This document shows positions 51,076 to 59,348 of a DNA stretch of 64,000 bases, piece by piece. The position numbers and the translations under genes were made by a program. Position 1 is the stretch's first letter. Every line of letters starts with the position of its first letter. The notes under the pieces were generated by a model that was not told the origin of the DNA, searched no databases, and saw only the letters and a program-made list of their open reading frames with translations. This stretch comes from Paenibacillus tepidiphilus. Its GTDB lineage: Bacteria; Bacillota; Bacilli; Paenibacillales; Paenibacillaceae. The stretch is taken from the NCBI RefSeq assembly GCF_008635795.1, contig NZ_VWRQ01000006.1, positions 62,001 through 126,000 of the forward strand, in the 5' to 3' direction.

Positions 51076-51113
51076 AAAAAAACCTGAACGCCAGCTTTTG
51101 GCGTTCAGGTTTT
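51076..51113 (-). terminator. Rho-independent terminator overlapping the receptor-1 stop
   Basis: AACCTGAACGCCA pairs with TGGCGTTCAGGTT around a short AGCTTT-like loop, then seven T on the minus strand. The stop codon of the 51105 gene is inside the stem, so no peptide gene can follow this receptor on the same transcript. Confidence 0.85.
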
Positions 51114-52451
51114 AGGGAGCGGTTGTTTACCGCTGTTCGGTCTATTTTGATCACATTGCAGAATCTCTGTTACTCTGCCCAACATCCGATGTTTCTCCGG
51201 ATTAATCCGTTTATATTTCTTGCTGCATTGGTGCAAATATTCTCTTCCCTTGGCATGTTCTCCCCGCAAGTAATAATATTGTCCCAGCTCATACATTAGG
51301 CTGGCCTGGCCGTCAAGCACCATATTACGGGAGTAACGCTTCAGCACCAAGTCTTTTCTGATTACTTCAATATCTTTATGAAAATGCTGCAGGACATCGT
51401 CTACATTCTTCTTGTGTTTATTAGCAGCTTTCATGATATAGAGCAGCCCGATGACCAGTTCTTCTTTTTGTTCATCCAGATAGAGAACATAACGATCCAT
51501 AACTGAAAAATCGCCGCTGAGTATTTTGGTCATGTAAATATTGGCCTTAGACCATTCCTTAAATAAACTTTTCCATAACTCTACATCTTCCCCTTCTTCT
51601 TTCACCCAACTAAAATCACTGTAAGCATGTTTAAACTTTAGTGCGTTGTCAAAGTCACCAATCTCATCGCAGACATTGCCCCGCAGCAAATCACTGTAAG
51701 CAATATACATAAATAGAGGTCTGCTCAACTTCTTTACTGCATTTTTGGGTTTACGTCCAGCCTTATGCGACAGTTCGTACTGAATACGCGCTTTATGCCC
51801 CATTTTCTCAGCGATTTCATCAACCTTATCCCAGCAATGCAGAGAACGGTATGTATTCGCCAGATCTTTAAGCGCATCCAATTGTTCCAAGTCATCAAGA
51901 CGTTCTACATAAGGCTCAAAGCGGGTAGCGGCAATCAAATTCTTATTCTGGTCTTCGCTTAACGAAATCGTAAATATCCGGTACTGGCAAACCGCCAGCC
52001 TTTCTGAATGCTGATACCGCTCACCTTCCGCGACGCATTCATACAATATAGCCGCTGCTTCCTTAAACCCTGCCGCATACAGCTCCTCAGCGGTATCGAA
52101 GAATAACGATGAGTAGGCCAGCTTGTCCAGCACATGCTCCACTACCCGCCGGATACAGTCCAGCTTGCCCAATTCTGCACAGCGATAGAGTAAGGGGCCG
52201 ATTCTACGCCAGTCCGGTGGACCATCAATGATATAATTATCAATGTAAAGTTCGTAATAGTAACCGTCTTCATAACCCATGGCTTGAGTAATACGGTCTA
52301 GCTGCTGCATGGCAATGGGTCTATGACCATTTAAAATGTTACTCAGCGTACCAGAGTGCAGATCCGTTAGCTTCGCAAACTGTGAGATCGATATCATTTC
52401 TTTTTTCAGATATTGGTCCAGTTCCGTCAAAATTGAACGTGAAGCCTCCAT
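51105..52451 (-). CDS. RRNPP/AimR-like HTH-TPR regulator, receptor 1
   Basis: 448 residues. The N-terminal HTH is Xre-like: ISQFAKLTDLHSGTLSNILNGHRPIAMQQLDRITQAMGY (residues about 22-60). The rest is all-helical with TPR-like pairs (AAAILYECVAEGERYQHSERLAVCQYRIF, LKDLANTYRSLHCWDKVDEIAEKMGHKARIQYEL, LMYELGQYYYLRGEHAKGREYLHQCSKKYKRI). This is the plan of RRNPP peptide receptors (PlcR, NprR, AimR). Closely paralogous to receptor 2 along its whole length. AAAGGTGG precedes ATG 52451. It has no peptide gene behind it and ends in its own terminator, so it may be an orphan or read a neighbour's peptide. Confidence 0.75.
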   Translation of the reverse strand: MEASRSILTELDQYLKKEMISISQFAKLTDLHSGTLSNILNGHRPIAMQQLDRITQAMGYEDGYYYELYIDNYIIDGPPDWRRIGPLLYRCAELGKLDCIRRVVEHVLDKLAYSSLFFDTAEELYAAGFKEAAAILYECVAEGERYQHSERLAVCQYRIFTISLSEDQNKNLIAATRFEPYVERLDDLEQLDALKDLANTYRSLHCWDKVDEIAEKMGHKARIQYELSHKAGRKPKNAVKKLSRPLFMYIAYSDLLRGNVCDEIGDFDNALKFKHAYSDFSWVKEEGEDVELWKSLFKEWSKANIYMTKILSGDFSVMDRYVLYLDEQKEELVIGLLYIMKAANKHKKNVDDVLQHFHKDIEVIRKDLVLKRYSRNMVLDGQASLMYELGQYYYLRGEHAKGREYLHQCSKKYKRINPEKHRMLGRVTEILQCDQNRPNSGKQPLPKT

Positions 52452-52639
52452 TTCATAAATCCACCTTTCTCAATCGACTTTTGGATGCCGGTACCTGTAA
52501 TACTAAGTTTTAGCAACCGGCTTTGATGGTTCATACGAATAGAACGGCGTTAAGTCTCATTAAGTTTCCACCGATTCTTCGTACTGCCACATTAATGAGC
52601 CAAAGTATGCGATTGTTTACAATTTTATACTTGTACAGC

Positions 52640-52673
52640 AAAAAAAGACCCCACGCAAGTTTTGCGCGGGGTT
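52640..52673 (-). terminator. Rho-independent terminator of the receptor 2-peptide operon
   Basis: On the minus strand ACCCCGCGCAA pairs with TTGCGTGGGGT (one mismatch), followed by seven T. It lies 38 bases after the peptide stop codon, which closes the transcription unit. Confidence 0.8.
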
Positions 52674-52710
52674 AGGGGCGTTGACTTATGTAATATATCA
52701 AAACTTAAAT

Positions 52711-52830
52711 TTAACCTTCACCATGATAATAACTGGTTATCTGAGGCTGCGAAGGCAAATCCGTAACATGAATAATAGGGAACAGCAGGGCGCTAATTGT
52801 TATAAGTATAATTGCTGCCGTTTTCTTCAA
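52711..52830 (-). CDS. Candidate secreted pheromone precursor peptide
   Basis: 39 residues, starting at TTG 52830 and stopping at TAA 52711. AGGAGG sits eight bases upstream, inside the receptor 2 gene, and the first 38 bases overlap that gene in another frame. The peptide starts LKKTAAIILITI, continues hydrophobic to about residue 22 and then has a polar tail that ends QITSYYHGEG. A charged start, a hydrophobic core and a short C-terminal tail are the form of Phr, NprX, PapR and AimP precursors, which are exported, cut and re-imported. It has its own terminator. The receptor-peptide relation and the mature sequence (probably within the last 6-10 residues) are inferred. Confidence 0.72.
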   Translation of the reverse strand: MKKTAAIILITISALLFPIIHVTDLPSQPQITSYYHGEG

Positions 52831-54190
52831 GAATGTCTCCTCCTAATAGTACAGTTTGATAATTTTTTTGCAGTTTTACATTTGCTGCCATTCGATTTCG
52901 TTCAAAGAGTTTGACACATTCAATTATACCTTTTTCATTATTAATTTGTACAAATATCTTTAAGGAATTCAGTAAAAAATTAAAACCTACTTCATAATTC
53001 CGCTGGTTCATAGAATAATATGCTAATTCGTAATTTAGTTTTGCTTGGCGATCTACAGCAAGCTTTCGAGAATATCTCCCCTGCATCAATTCATTGGAAA
53101 TTCTCACTATATCCTCTTGAAAATCCTCGAGAATTGAATCTATATTAAAGTTATATTTATTTGAGGTTTTTAAAATATATAATAGCCCTATAACCAATTC
53201 TTCCTTGTGTCCATGAATGTAATCAGTGTATGTCTTAATTACAGAAAAATCTCCACTAAGCATTCTGGTTAACAATACATTAGCTTCAGACCACTCTCTA
53301 AACAGGTTTTTCCAGTGTTCAATCTCTTCCCCTTGTTCCTTTACCCATTCTAATTGGGCATTAGAATAAAGATAATTTAGAGCCTTCTCATAATTCCCCA
53401 GCTCACCGCAAACACTTCCCCGCAACAAATCACTATACGCAATGTAAAAAAACATCGGACGGCTGGGCTGCTTCTCCGCCTCCTTCACCTTACGCTGCGG
53501 TCTGTGCATCATCTCGTACTGAATCCGCGCTTTATGTCCCATCTTCTCGGCGAGCTCGTCGACTTTGTCCCAGCGCTGCAGGGAACGGTAGGTGTTCGCA
53601 AGCTCTTTCAGCGCATCGAGCTGATCAACTTCGTCAAGACGCTCCACAAAGGGCTCGAAGCGGTTGGCCGCCCACAGGTTCTGATCCTGATCGTCGCCAA
53701 GGGCGATGGTGAACAGGCGGAATTGACACTGGGCCAGTCGCTCCGAATGCTGGAAGCGCTCACCTTCCGCCACACAGTCATACAGAATCGCGGCGGCTTC
53801 CAGTTGTCCGCTGGCGAACATTTCCTCGGCCGTATCGAACAGCAGCGGCGAATAAATCAGATTATCCATAATGTGCTGGGCAATCTTCCGTACGCACTCC
53901 AGCTTGCCGAGCTCTGCGCACCGGACCAGCAGCGGTCCGACTCTGCGCCAGTCGGCAGATCCCTCAATAACATAATTATTAATGAACAGTTCATAAAAGA
54001 ACCCTTCAGGGTAACCCATTGCTTCGGTGATCCGATCCAGCTGCTGCATCGCAATCGGTCTGCGTCCGCGCATAATATTGCTTAGCGTACCGGAATGCAG
54101 ACTGGCATACTTCGCAAACTGGGATATCGTCAGAGATTCCTTTTTTAAATACTCTTCCAGTTCCGTAACTATCGTAAGAGCAGCTTCCAA
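52793..54190 (-). CDS. RRNPP/AimR-like HTH-TPR regulator, receptor 2
   Basis: 465 residues. Xre-like HTH at about 22-60 (ISQFAKYASLHSGTLSNIMRGRRPIAMQQLDRITEAMGY) and TPR-like helices to the end. The start is taken as TTG 54190: this aligns with receptor 1 (both begin M-E-A) and has AAAGGTGG eight bases before it. Residues 1 to about 240 are in GC-rich DNA, the remainder in strongly AT-rich DNA (hand counts 62% GC at 53641-53700 against 25% at 53101-53160), so the gene looks mosaic. A peptide gene overlaps its 3' end. Likely a DNA-binding regulator whose activity is switched by that peptide. Confidence 0.78.
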   Translation of the reverse strand: MEAALTIVTELEEYLKKESLTISQFAKYASLHSGTLSNIMRGRRPIAMQQLDRITEAMGYPEGFFYELFINNYVIEGSADWRRVGPLLVRCAELGKLECVRKIAQHIMDNLIYSPLLFDTAEEMFASGQLEAAAILYDCVAEGERFQHSERLAQCQFRLFTIALGDDQDQNLWAANRFEPFVERLDEVDQLDALKELANTYRSLQRWDKVDELAEKMGHKARIQYEMMHRPQRKVKEAEKQPSRPMFFYIAYSDLLRGSVCGELGNYEKALNYLYSNAQLEWVKEQGEEIEHWKNLFREWSEANVLLTRMLSGDFSVIKTYTDYIHGHKEELVIGLLYILKTSNKYNFNIDSILEDFQEDIVRISNELMQGRYSRKLAVDRQAKLNYELAYYSMNQRNYEVGFNFLLNSLKIFVQINNEKGIIECVKLFERNRMAANVKLQKNYQTVLLGGDILEENGSNYTYNN

Positions 54191-54252
54191 GACATAACCC
54201 ACCTTTCCTCATCGACCAGACAAACATGGTTGTTTATGTAGTGCTAATACAA

Positions 54253-54281
54253 AATATACCAGTGGTCGATAATAATTACAA
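54253..54281 (-). promoter_or_regulatory. Promoter of the receptor 2-peptide operon
   Basis: Minus strand TTGTAA (54281-54276), 17 bases, then TATATT (54258-54253) with TGG directly before it. About 60 bases ahead of the receptor start. Confidence 0.6.
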
Positions 54282-54322
54282 GGTAATATTATGGCTATTT
54301 CTGGAATTAAATTAGCATTATC

Positions 54323-55849
54323 CTAATTTCCAGCTTTCCGGGCGTGGGCCGCTGCTTCGGCGTACTCCTGAATAATCATTCGTCCGCCGCTGTTCTCCCA
54401 CTCCGACACCTCCTCCGCAAATTGCTCCGCATTCATCTCTCCGAGAATGTAGTTATAGGTGGCATCGGTAATAATCATCGACAGCTCCATATTCTTCTCG
54501 TCAAAGGTAGGGGAGCTTAAAGACACAGTCGGGTCGTCCACCAGAAACTGCTCATTGTCTTTGCTGAGCTGGTCCGCCAGGGCAGTGAGCTGCTCTTTCT
54601 TGGCAACCTCCATTATATTCTCGTTGCCGATGTCGGCAATCATCAGCGAATAGAGCGGGCTAACCTCATTGACCCGCAGCTGCGACGTCGCTTCCGGCAG
54701 GATGACCTTTCCGTCCTCCACTTTGTAATGACGGCCTTCAAAGCCGTACATCATCAGATTGGCCACATCCTTATCCATCGAACGGTCGAAGAATCCGAGC
54801 ACTTGCTTCAGCTCATCTTCGGTGGCGATTGCTTTCTTGGAGAACAGGTACAAGCCGTTATAGTTCGGAATCGACCACACCTTATAACCGTATGGCCCCT
54901 CTATCCGGTTAACCAGGGTGAACTCGGCCTGCGGGTTAATCATCTTCGCTTCGATGGAGAGACGCTGCGCGTCCATCATACTGCCGATGAACACGCCGGC
55001 CTTCCCGCGGATGATTTTGTCCCGCTGCACTTCTTTGCTGGTCAGGGCAAAGTCCTGGTTAATGATTCCCTCCTGATACAATTTGCGCATGTAATTCATA
55101 GTGTTCATATACTCAGGTGTCGCGAATTCCGGAATAAACTGCCCGTTCTCCAGCTTCCAGTTATTCGGCGTGCCGAAATAAGAGCCAAGGGTCTTGAATA
55201 CACCGTACACCAGATCATTGCGGTCAACTAAGCCGAAGGTATCCTGCTTGCCGTTTCCGTCCGGATCATTAAAGGTAAACTGTCTCATTACCTCATAGAG
55301 TTCATCCAGGTTCTTGGGCTGTTCGAGCTGCAGCCGGTCCAGCCAGTCCTGGCGGATGATAATGCCCTGTCTGGAGGATGGACGTTCGGTATACAGACCG
55401 TACACCTTGCCATCAACGGCCGTTTGACCTAGAATATCGCTGTCCAGCTCTTTCAAATTCGGAAACTGCTCAAGATAAGGCCCGATCTCCCAGAAAGCGC
55501 CGGAGCGGATTGCACTCTTCAGCAGATTGTAATCGGTGAATTTGACGAAGGTAACCTTCGCCAGCGTGCCTGTAGTCAGCGCCGTATTCATCTTGTCGGT
55601 ATACACGCCCTCCGGCACCCAGGTAATCTCCAGATCCGTTTCGGTCAGCCTCTCAATCTCCGCAACCAGCTCCTTGGATGGAGTCTGCGGAAAATGCAGG
55701 GGAGCGAGAATCGAGATTACCGGCCCTCCCCTGGAATGCTGCGAATCAGCGTCCCCGTCATCACTGCAAGCGCTTAACAAAACAAGCATCAGGACAAGCG
55801 GCAGAATGAAGTAACACCAAGGCGAGCGGCGAGCAGATTTTCTGAACAT
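54323..55849 (-). CDS. Extracellular solute-binding lipoprotein, paralogue without permeases
   Basis: 508 residues. Lipobox LSAC with Cys28 after a basic start (FRKSARRSPW). The binding domain parallels the 48761-50332 protein block by block: RPSSRQGIIIRQDWLDRL, FNDPDGNGKQDTFGLVDRNDLVYGVFKTLGSYFGTPNNW and MELSMIITDATYNYILGEMNAEQF. No permease genes are next to it; it stands divergent from the AraC-type membrane regulator, so it may act as that regulator's ligand presenter or supply the operon at 46.8-48.7 kb. ATG at 55849 has AGGGGGA five bases upstream. Confidence 0.9.
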   Translation of the reverse strand: MFRKSARRSPWCYFILPLVLMLVLLSACSDDGDADSQHSRGGPVISILAPLHFPQTPSKELVAEIERLTETDLEITWVPEGVYTDKMNTALTTGTLAKVTFVKFTDYNLLKSAIRSGAFWEIGPYLEQFPNLKELDSDILGQTAVDGKVYGLYTERPSSRQGIIIRQDWLDRLQLEQPKNLDELYEVMRQFTFNDPDGNGKQDTFGLVDRNDLVYGVFKTLGSYFGTPNNWKLENGQFIPEFATPEYMNTMNYMRKLYQEGIINQDFALTSKEVQRDKIIRGKAGVFIGSMMDAQRLSIEAKMINPQAEFTLVNRIEGPYGYKVWSIPNYNGLYLFSKKAIATEDELKQVLGFFDRSMDKDVANLMMYGFEGRHYKVEDGKVILPEATSQLRVNEVSPLYSLMIADIGNENIMEVAKKEQLTALADQLSKDNEQFLVDDPTVSLSSPTFDEKNMELSMIITDATYNYILGEMNAEQFAEEVSEWENSGGRMIIQEYAEAAAHARKAGN

Positions 55850-55978
55850 ACATATCCCCCTAAACATTAGGCACCACTATCCGCGCCGGCCGATTATTAA
55901 TCCTGCGCCATGAATTTCAGTACCCAATTAACTGCTAATAATAGAATAATCTTCTTTACATAGTGATGATTTGAGATA

Positions 55979-56007
55979 ATGATTATTGCGGCACCAGATG
56001 ATTATTG
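55979..56007. promoter_or_regulatory. Direct repeat between the lipoprotein and AraC-type genes
   Basis: ATGATTATTG occurs at 55979-55988 and 55998-56007, 19 bases apart (about two helical turns), in the divergent spacer. AraC proteins often bind direct repeats at this spacing. The AATGATTAT core also lies upstream of the paralogous lipoprotein operon. Confidence 0.5.
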
Positions 56008-56076
56008 TTATTATCCTAGCTGATGCATACACTAAGATAGAACAATGTTTTCCATAAAAAAGAGGTGCTGAAATCT

Positions 56077-58419
56077 GTGAGACATTTGAGCTTTCTGAGC
56101 AAACTGACCCTTTTCGCCTTTGTTATCAGCACGCTGCCTGTGCTGTTCATCGGCTCTTTCTCTTATCTCACATCTTCACGCGAGATTCAAAAAAATGTTA
56201 ACAAAAGCAAAATGGAACTCATTTTACAAATTAACTCAAATGTAGAGCATAAGCTTACGACTGTCAACCAGACTTTGAATCAGGTGGTAAGCTCCTCGGT
56301 GCTCAAAAAAGCGTTGAACAGCGCATTAAATGTAAACGATTTCATTTTATATAATGATCTTAGATCGGAAATCCGCAATATGCAATCCTTTGATACGAAA
56401 CTGGAGGATGTCATCCTGCTCAACCAACGCCAGAATTGGATGATCAAGAACTCCGGCCTGTATCGCCTGAATGAGTATCCGAATTATGAACAATTAACGA
56501 ACTTGATGAATATTCCCGACAGTACCTCCTGGGTGCTTAACCCTTCCTCTCTGTTCTACAGCGAAGAGAGCGTCAATGTCACCGGCTGCGATTACAGCAT
56601 CAGCCTCATCAAGAAGCTGCCGACGGCCAAGCTGCAGAAATACGGGCTGGCCCTGGCCAACATCCCGGCTTGCAGCCTGCAGGACTTCATCAATATATCC
56701 GATGTGGAGCCGCTTGACAGTATAATGGTGCTTAATGAATCCGGCATCATACTGCTGCACCCCGACCGCAGCCTGATCGGCAAACCGGCCAGCGCAGGCG
56801 GGCTAAGCGATCTACAGATTATCAAGAGCAGCAACAGCTCCTCCGGCCAGTTCCAGACAGTGATGAACAAGCAGGATTATTCGGTGTCTTATTTTCGCTC
56901 GCCTATGAACGGGTGGATCTATCTGTCCGTAACCTCGATCGACGGGCTGACCAAGCAGTCAGATAAGATCGGGCTCTATACCATCCTGGTATGCGCAGTA
57001 ATGCTGAGTCTGTCTGTACTGCTGGCCTGGCTCGGCTCCCGCAAAATGTACACCCCGATCGAGCGGCTGCTCAATCAGATGGGACAGCGCCGTCCCGGCA
57101 TCAAAGCCGGCCAGCGGGATGAGTTCCAGTTCATCGGCGAGCAGATGCACCATCTGTTCCAGTCCAAGTCACAGCTGGAGCGCGAGGTGAGCCAGCACAT
57201 CCGCAATGTGCGGACCTTCTTCCTGATCAAGGCCTTCCAGGGCCAGGTCAAAAAACGCGAGCTGTTCGAGGAGCTGGAGCAATTCGGTTACCGTGAACAG
57301 GTGGAAGAATGGCAGACGATGGCTGTGATCATTCTCAGCATCGACTACGCCGGGGAAGACGGCTATGAGAAGAAAGATGTGAACCTGCTGCTGTTCGCGG
57401 CCCATAATATGATCGAAGAGTTAATCAGTCCCGACCGCCGGCTGGCTCCGGTCATTGTGGACGGTTCTGTTGTAACATTGATCGGCAGCCGCGAGGATCA
57501 CCCGGAATCTTTTCACCGGATGCTCTATTCATTGACGGAGAATCTGCAGCAGCAAATCAACAGCTACCTGAAGCTTGCCGTCAGCATCGGCATGAGTCTT
57601 CCGTTCCATACCATTGAGAAGCTCCCTCTTGCCTATAAGGAAGGGCTGGAGGCATTGAAATACCGGATTACGCTCGGCAAGGGAATTATCATTCAATACG
57701 AACATATTAATTCCGGCAAGCACTATCTGGGGCTGAACTATCCCGTGCATACCGAGAACGATCTGATGGACGCGATCAAGCTGGCGGATGAGGCGAAAGC
57801 GAAAGAGCTGCTGGAAAAGCTGATGCGAAGTATTTTTGCACCAGGACTGCCGCCGCAGGAGTATCAGATTCCGCTGACCCGCCTGCTGAACAATATCCTG
57901 ATTATGATGCAGGAGTCGGGCATTACCCTGAATCAAATCTACCATGTAAATGGCTCGCTGTTTGAAGAGCTGACCGATTTGCAGATCGCTGCAGAGATCG
58001 AGGATTGGTTCTGGAATGTTATCGTCCAGCCGATGATATCCGTCTTCCACAGCCGACAGAATGCCCAATATCATAATATATCCGAGAAAATCATTGATAT
58101 CATCCAGCATGATTACGACAAGGATCTGACGCTCGAGGAATGTGCCTCGCGGCTGCATTACAACGCCAACTATATCAGCAGCGTATTCCGCAAGGAGACG
58201 CAATATTATTTCAGTGAATACCTGGCGATGTACCGCTTCAAGATGGCCAAGAAGTGGCTGGAGGAGACCGATATGCCAATCAAGGATATCGCCGCGAAGC
58301 TCCGGTACAATAACTCGCAGAACTTCATCCGCTCTTTCCGCAAGCAGGAAGGCATGACTCCCGGCCAGTACCGCGACAGCGCCGGCGGCCGGCAGCGGGC
58401 GGTGCCGGAGGAGTATTGA
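56077..58419 (+). CDS. Membrane-bound AraC-family regulator (YesN/YtdP-like)
   Basis: 780 residues. Helix 1 (about residues 10-32), an extracellular Cache-like domain (about 35-290: ILLNQRQNWMI, SLIKKLP, DSIMVLNESGIILLHPDRSLIGKPA, GWIYLSVTSIDGLTKQ), helix 2 (about 300-322), a cytoplasmic linker and a C-terminal AraC HTH pair (KDLTLEECASRLHYNANYISSVFRKETQYYFSEYL and MPIKDIAAKLRYNNSQNFIRSFRKQEGMTPGQYR). These regulators switch on neighbouring sugar ABC systems. GTG at 56077 has AGAGGTG nine bases upstream; the GTG at 56065 is inside that site. Confidence 0.9.
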   Translation: MRHLSFLSKLTLFAFVISTLPVLFIGSFSYLTSSREIQKNVNKSKMELILQINSNVEHKLTTVNQTLNQVVSSSVLKKALNSALNVNDFILYNDLRSEIRNMQSFDTKLEDVILLNQRQNWMIKNSGLYRLNEYPNYEQLTNLMNIPDSTSWVLNPSSLFYSEESVNVTGCDYSISLIKKLPTAKLQKYGLALANIPACSLQDFINISDVEPLDSIMVLNESGIILLHPDRSLIGKPASAGGLSDLQIIKSSNSSSGQFQTVMNKQDYSVSYFRSPMNGWIYLSVTSIDGLTKQSDKIGLYTILVCAVMLSLSVLLAWLGSRKMYTPIERLLNQMGQRRPGIKAGQRDEFQFIGEQMHHLFQSKSQLEREVSQHIRNVRTFFLIKAFQGQVKKRELFEELEQFGYREQVEEWQTMAVIILSIDYAGEDGYEKKDVNLLLFAAHNMIEELISPDRRLAPVIVDGSVVTLIGSREDHPESFHRMLYSLTENLQQQINSYLKLAVSIGMSLPFHTIEKLPLAYKEGLEALKYRITLGKGIIIQYEHINSGKHYLGLNYPVHTENDLMDAIKLADEAKAKELLEKLMRSIFAPGLPPQEYQIPLTRLLNNILIMMQESGITLNQIYHVNGSLFEELTDLQIAAEIEDWFWNVIVQPMISVFHSRQNAQYHNISEKIIDIIQHDYDKDLTLEECASRLHYNANYISSVFRKETQYYFSEYLAMYRFKMAKKWLEETDMPIKDIAAKLRYNNSQNFIRSFRKQEGMTPGQYRDSAGGRQRAVPEEY

Positions 58420-58457
58420 CAGAACAAGTCCAGCTCATCCGCGGTCAATGAACAGCA

Positions 58458-58502
58458 GCGCCCCCGTTCCTCCGGCTGTGCAAGCCGAAGGAACGGGGGC
58501 GC
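58458..58502. terminator. Long GC-rich hairpin between converging genes
   Basis: GCGCCCCCGTTCCT pairs with AGGAACGGGGGCGC around an inner CGGCT/AGCCG stem. No T tract on either side, but its place between two converging genes suits a two-way terminator. Confidence 0.6.
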
Positions 58503-58532
58503 TATGTCATTCATGCTTTTGGTCAGGATGGC

Positions 58533-59240
58533 TTAGGCCTTTCGCTTCTTGCGCGAACGGATGAACAGAATGATGGCAATGGTTATTACCAGTACAGCAC
58601 CGCCGGCGACGATAACAATGTTCCGGAGGTTCGGCACCATCAGCTCCAGCTCCAGAGGCTGTGAATCGGTCAGTGTCAGATGCCAGGTCAGGGTATTGCC
58701 ATCCTGGGAAACGGCGTTATTCGCCCCATAGAGATCAAAGGGCAGAGTTAATTTGAAATCAATCGCGAAGCCCTGCAGCAGCAGCCTTACAAGCGACTGC
58801 GGTACACCGACATCTCCCAGGCTGCTCAGAATCTCATCGGTATAAGCATTGAACCGGGGCTGCGCCACAATGCTGTATTTCGTATACAGCCATTTGTCCT
58901 CCTGCGTGATCCGGGTATCTACAATATCCAGATTTCCCGCAGTATCCATGGCCGGAAGATCCTTGTAGGAGGCATACACTTTCCGGAACATATACTCGGT
59001 ATCGTCACCGTTCCGGGTCTTCTGCAGGACGATCCCTTCGGGCTCCAGCTTATCGGTCAATACTTCCTCCAGCTTATCGCCCACCAGTGATTCTGCACGC
59101 GCACTCAGTACCAGGCTGAACGCCAGTTCCAGACTCCCGTTCTTCTTCACGGTAACATGCGCCGTGCTCTGGGCGCAGCCGGTCAGCGCCAGCATCATTA
59201 CAACCAAAAGTGCAGCAACGGCCGCTCGTATCCCTCTCAA
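58533..59240 (-). CDS. Lipoprotein with C-terminal membrane helix (DUF3153-like)
   Basis: 235 residues. Lipobox LTGC with Cys22, then a beta-rich extracytoplasmic domain (AHVTVKKNGSLELAFSL, TEYMFRKVYASYKDLPAM, NTLTWHLTLTDSQPLELELMVPN) and a C-terminal helix (IVIVAGGAVLVITIAIILFI) with basic tail RSRKKRKA. Anchored twice to the membrane. I think of the DUF3153 group, but this is not firm and the function is unknown. TTG start at 59240, with GGGGAG five bases upstream. Last gene of a possible unit with the PucR-type gene, 108 bases away. Confidence 0.7.
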   Translation of the reverse strand: MRGIRAAVAALLVVMMLALTGCAQSTAHVTVKKNGSLELAFSLVLSARAESLVGDKLEEVLTDKLEPEGIVLQKTRNGDDTEYMFRKVYASYKDLPAMDTAGNLDIVDTRITQEDKWLYTKYSIVAQPRFNAYTDEILSSLGDVGVPQSLVRLLLQGFAIDFKLTLPFDLYGANNAVSQDGNTLTWHLTLTDSQPLELELMVPNLRNIVIVAGGAVLVITIAIILFIRSRKKRKA

Positions 59241-59348
59241 TTCAACTCCCCCATTTACGCTTCGCCAGGATTTTCTCCGCTATGCACTTATCATAGCGGG
59301 TACACGGCAGGCACTGCAACTCGCCCGGAGCAATCCCCCCCCCCGCTG

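Noticed and set aside
51061..51113. A peptide gene behind receptor 1
   Set aside because: The receptor stop lies inside a strong terminator and no short ORF with a signal-like start follows on that strand.
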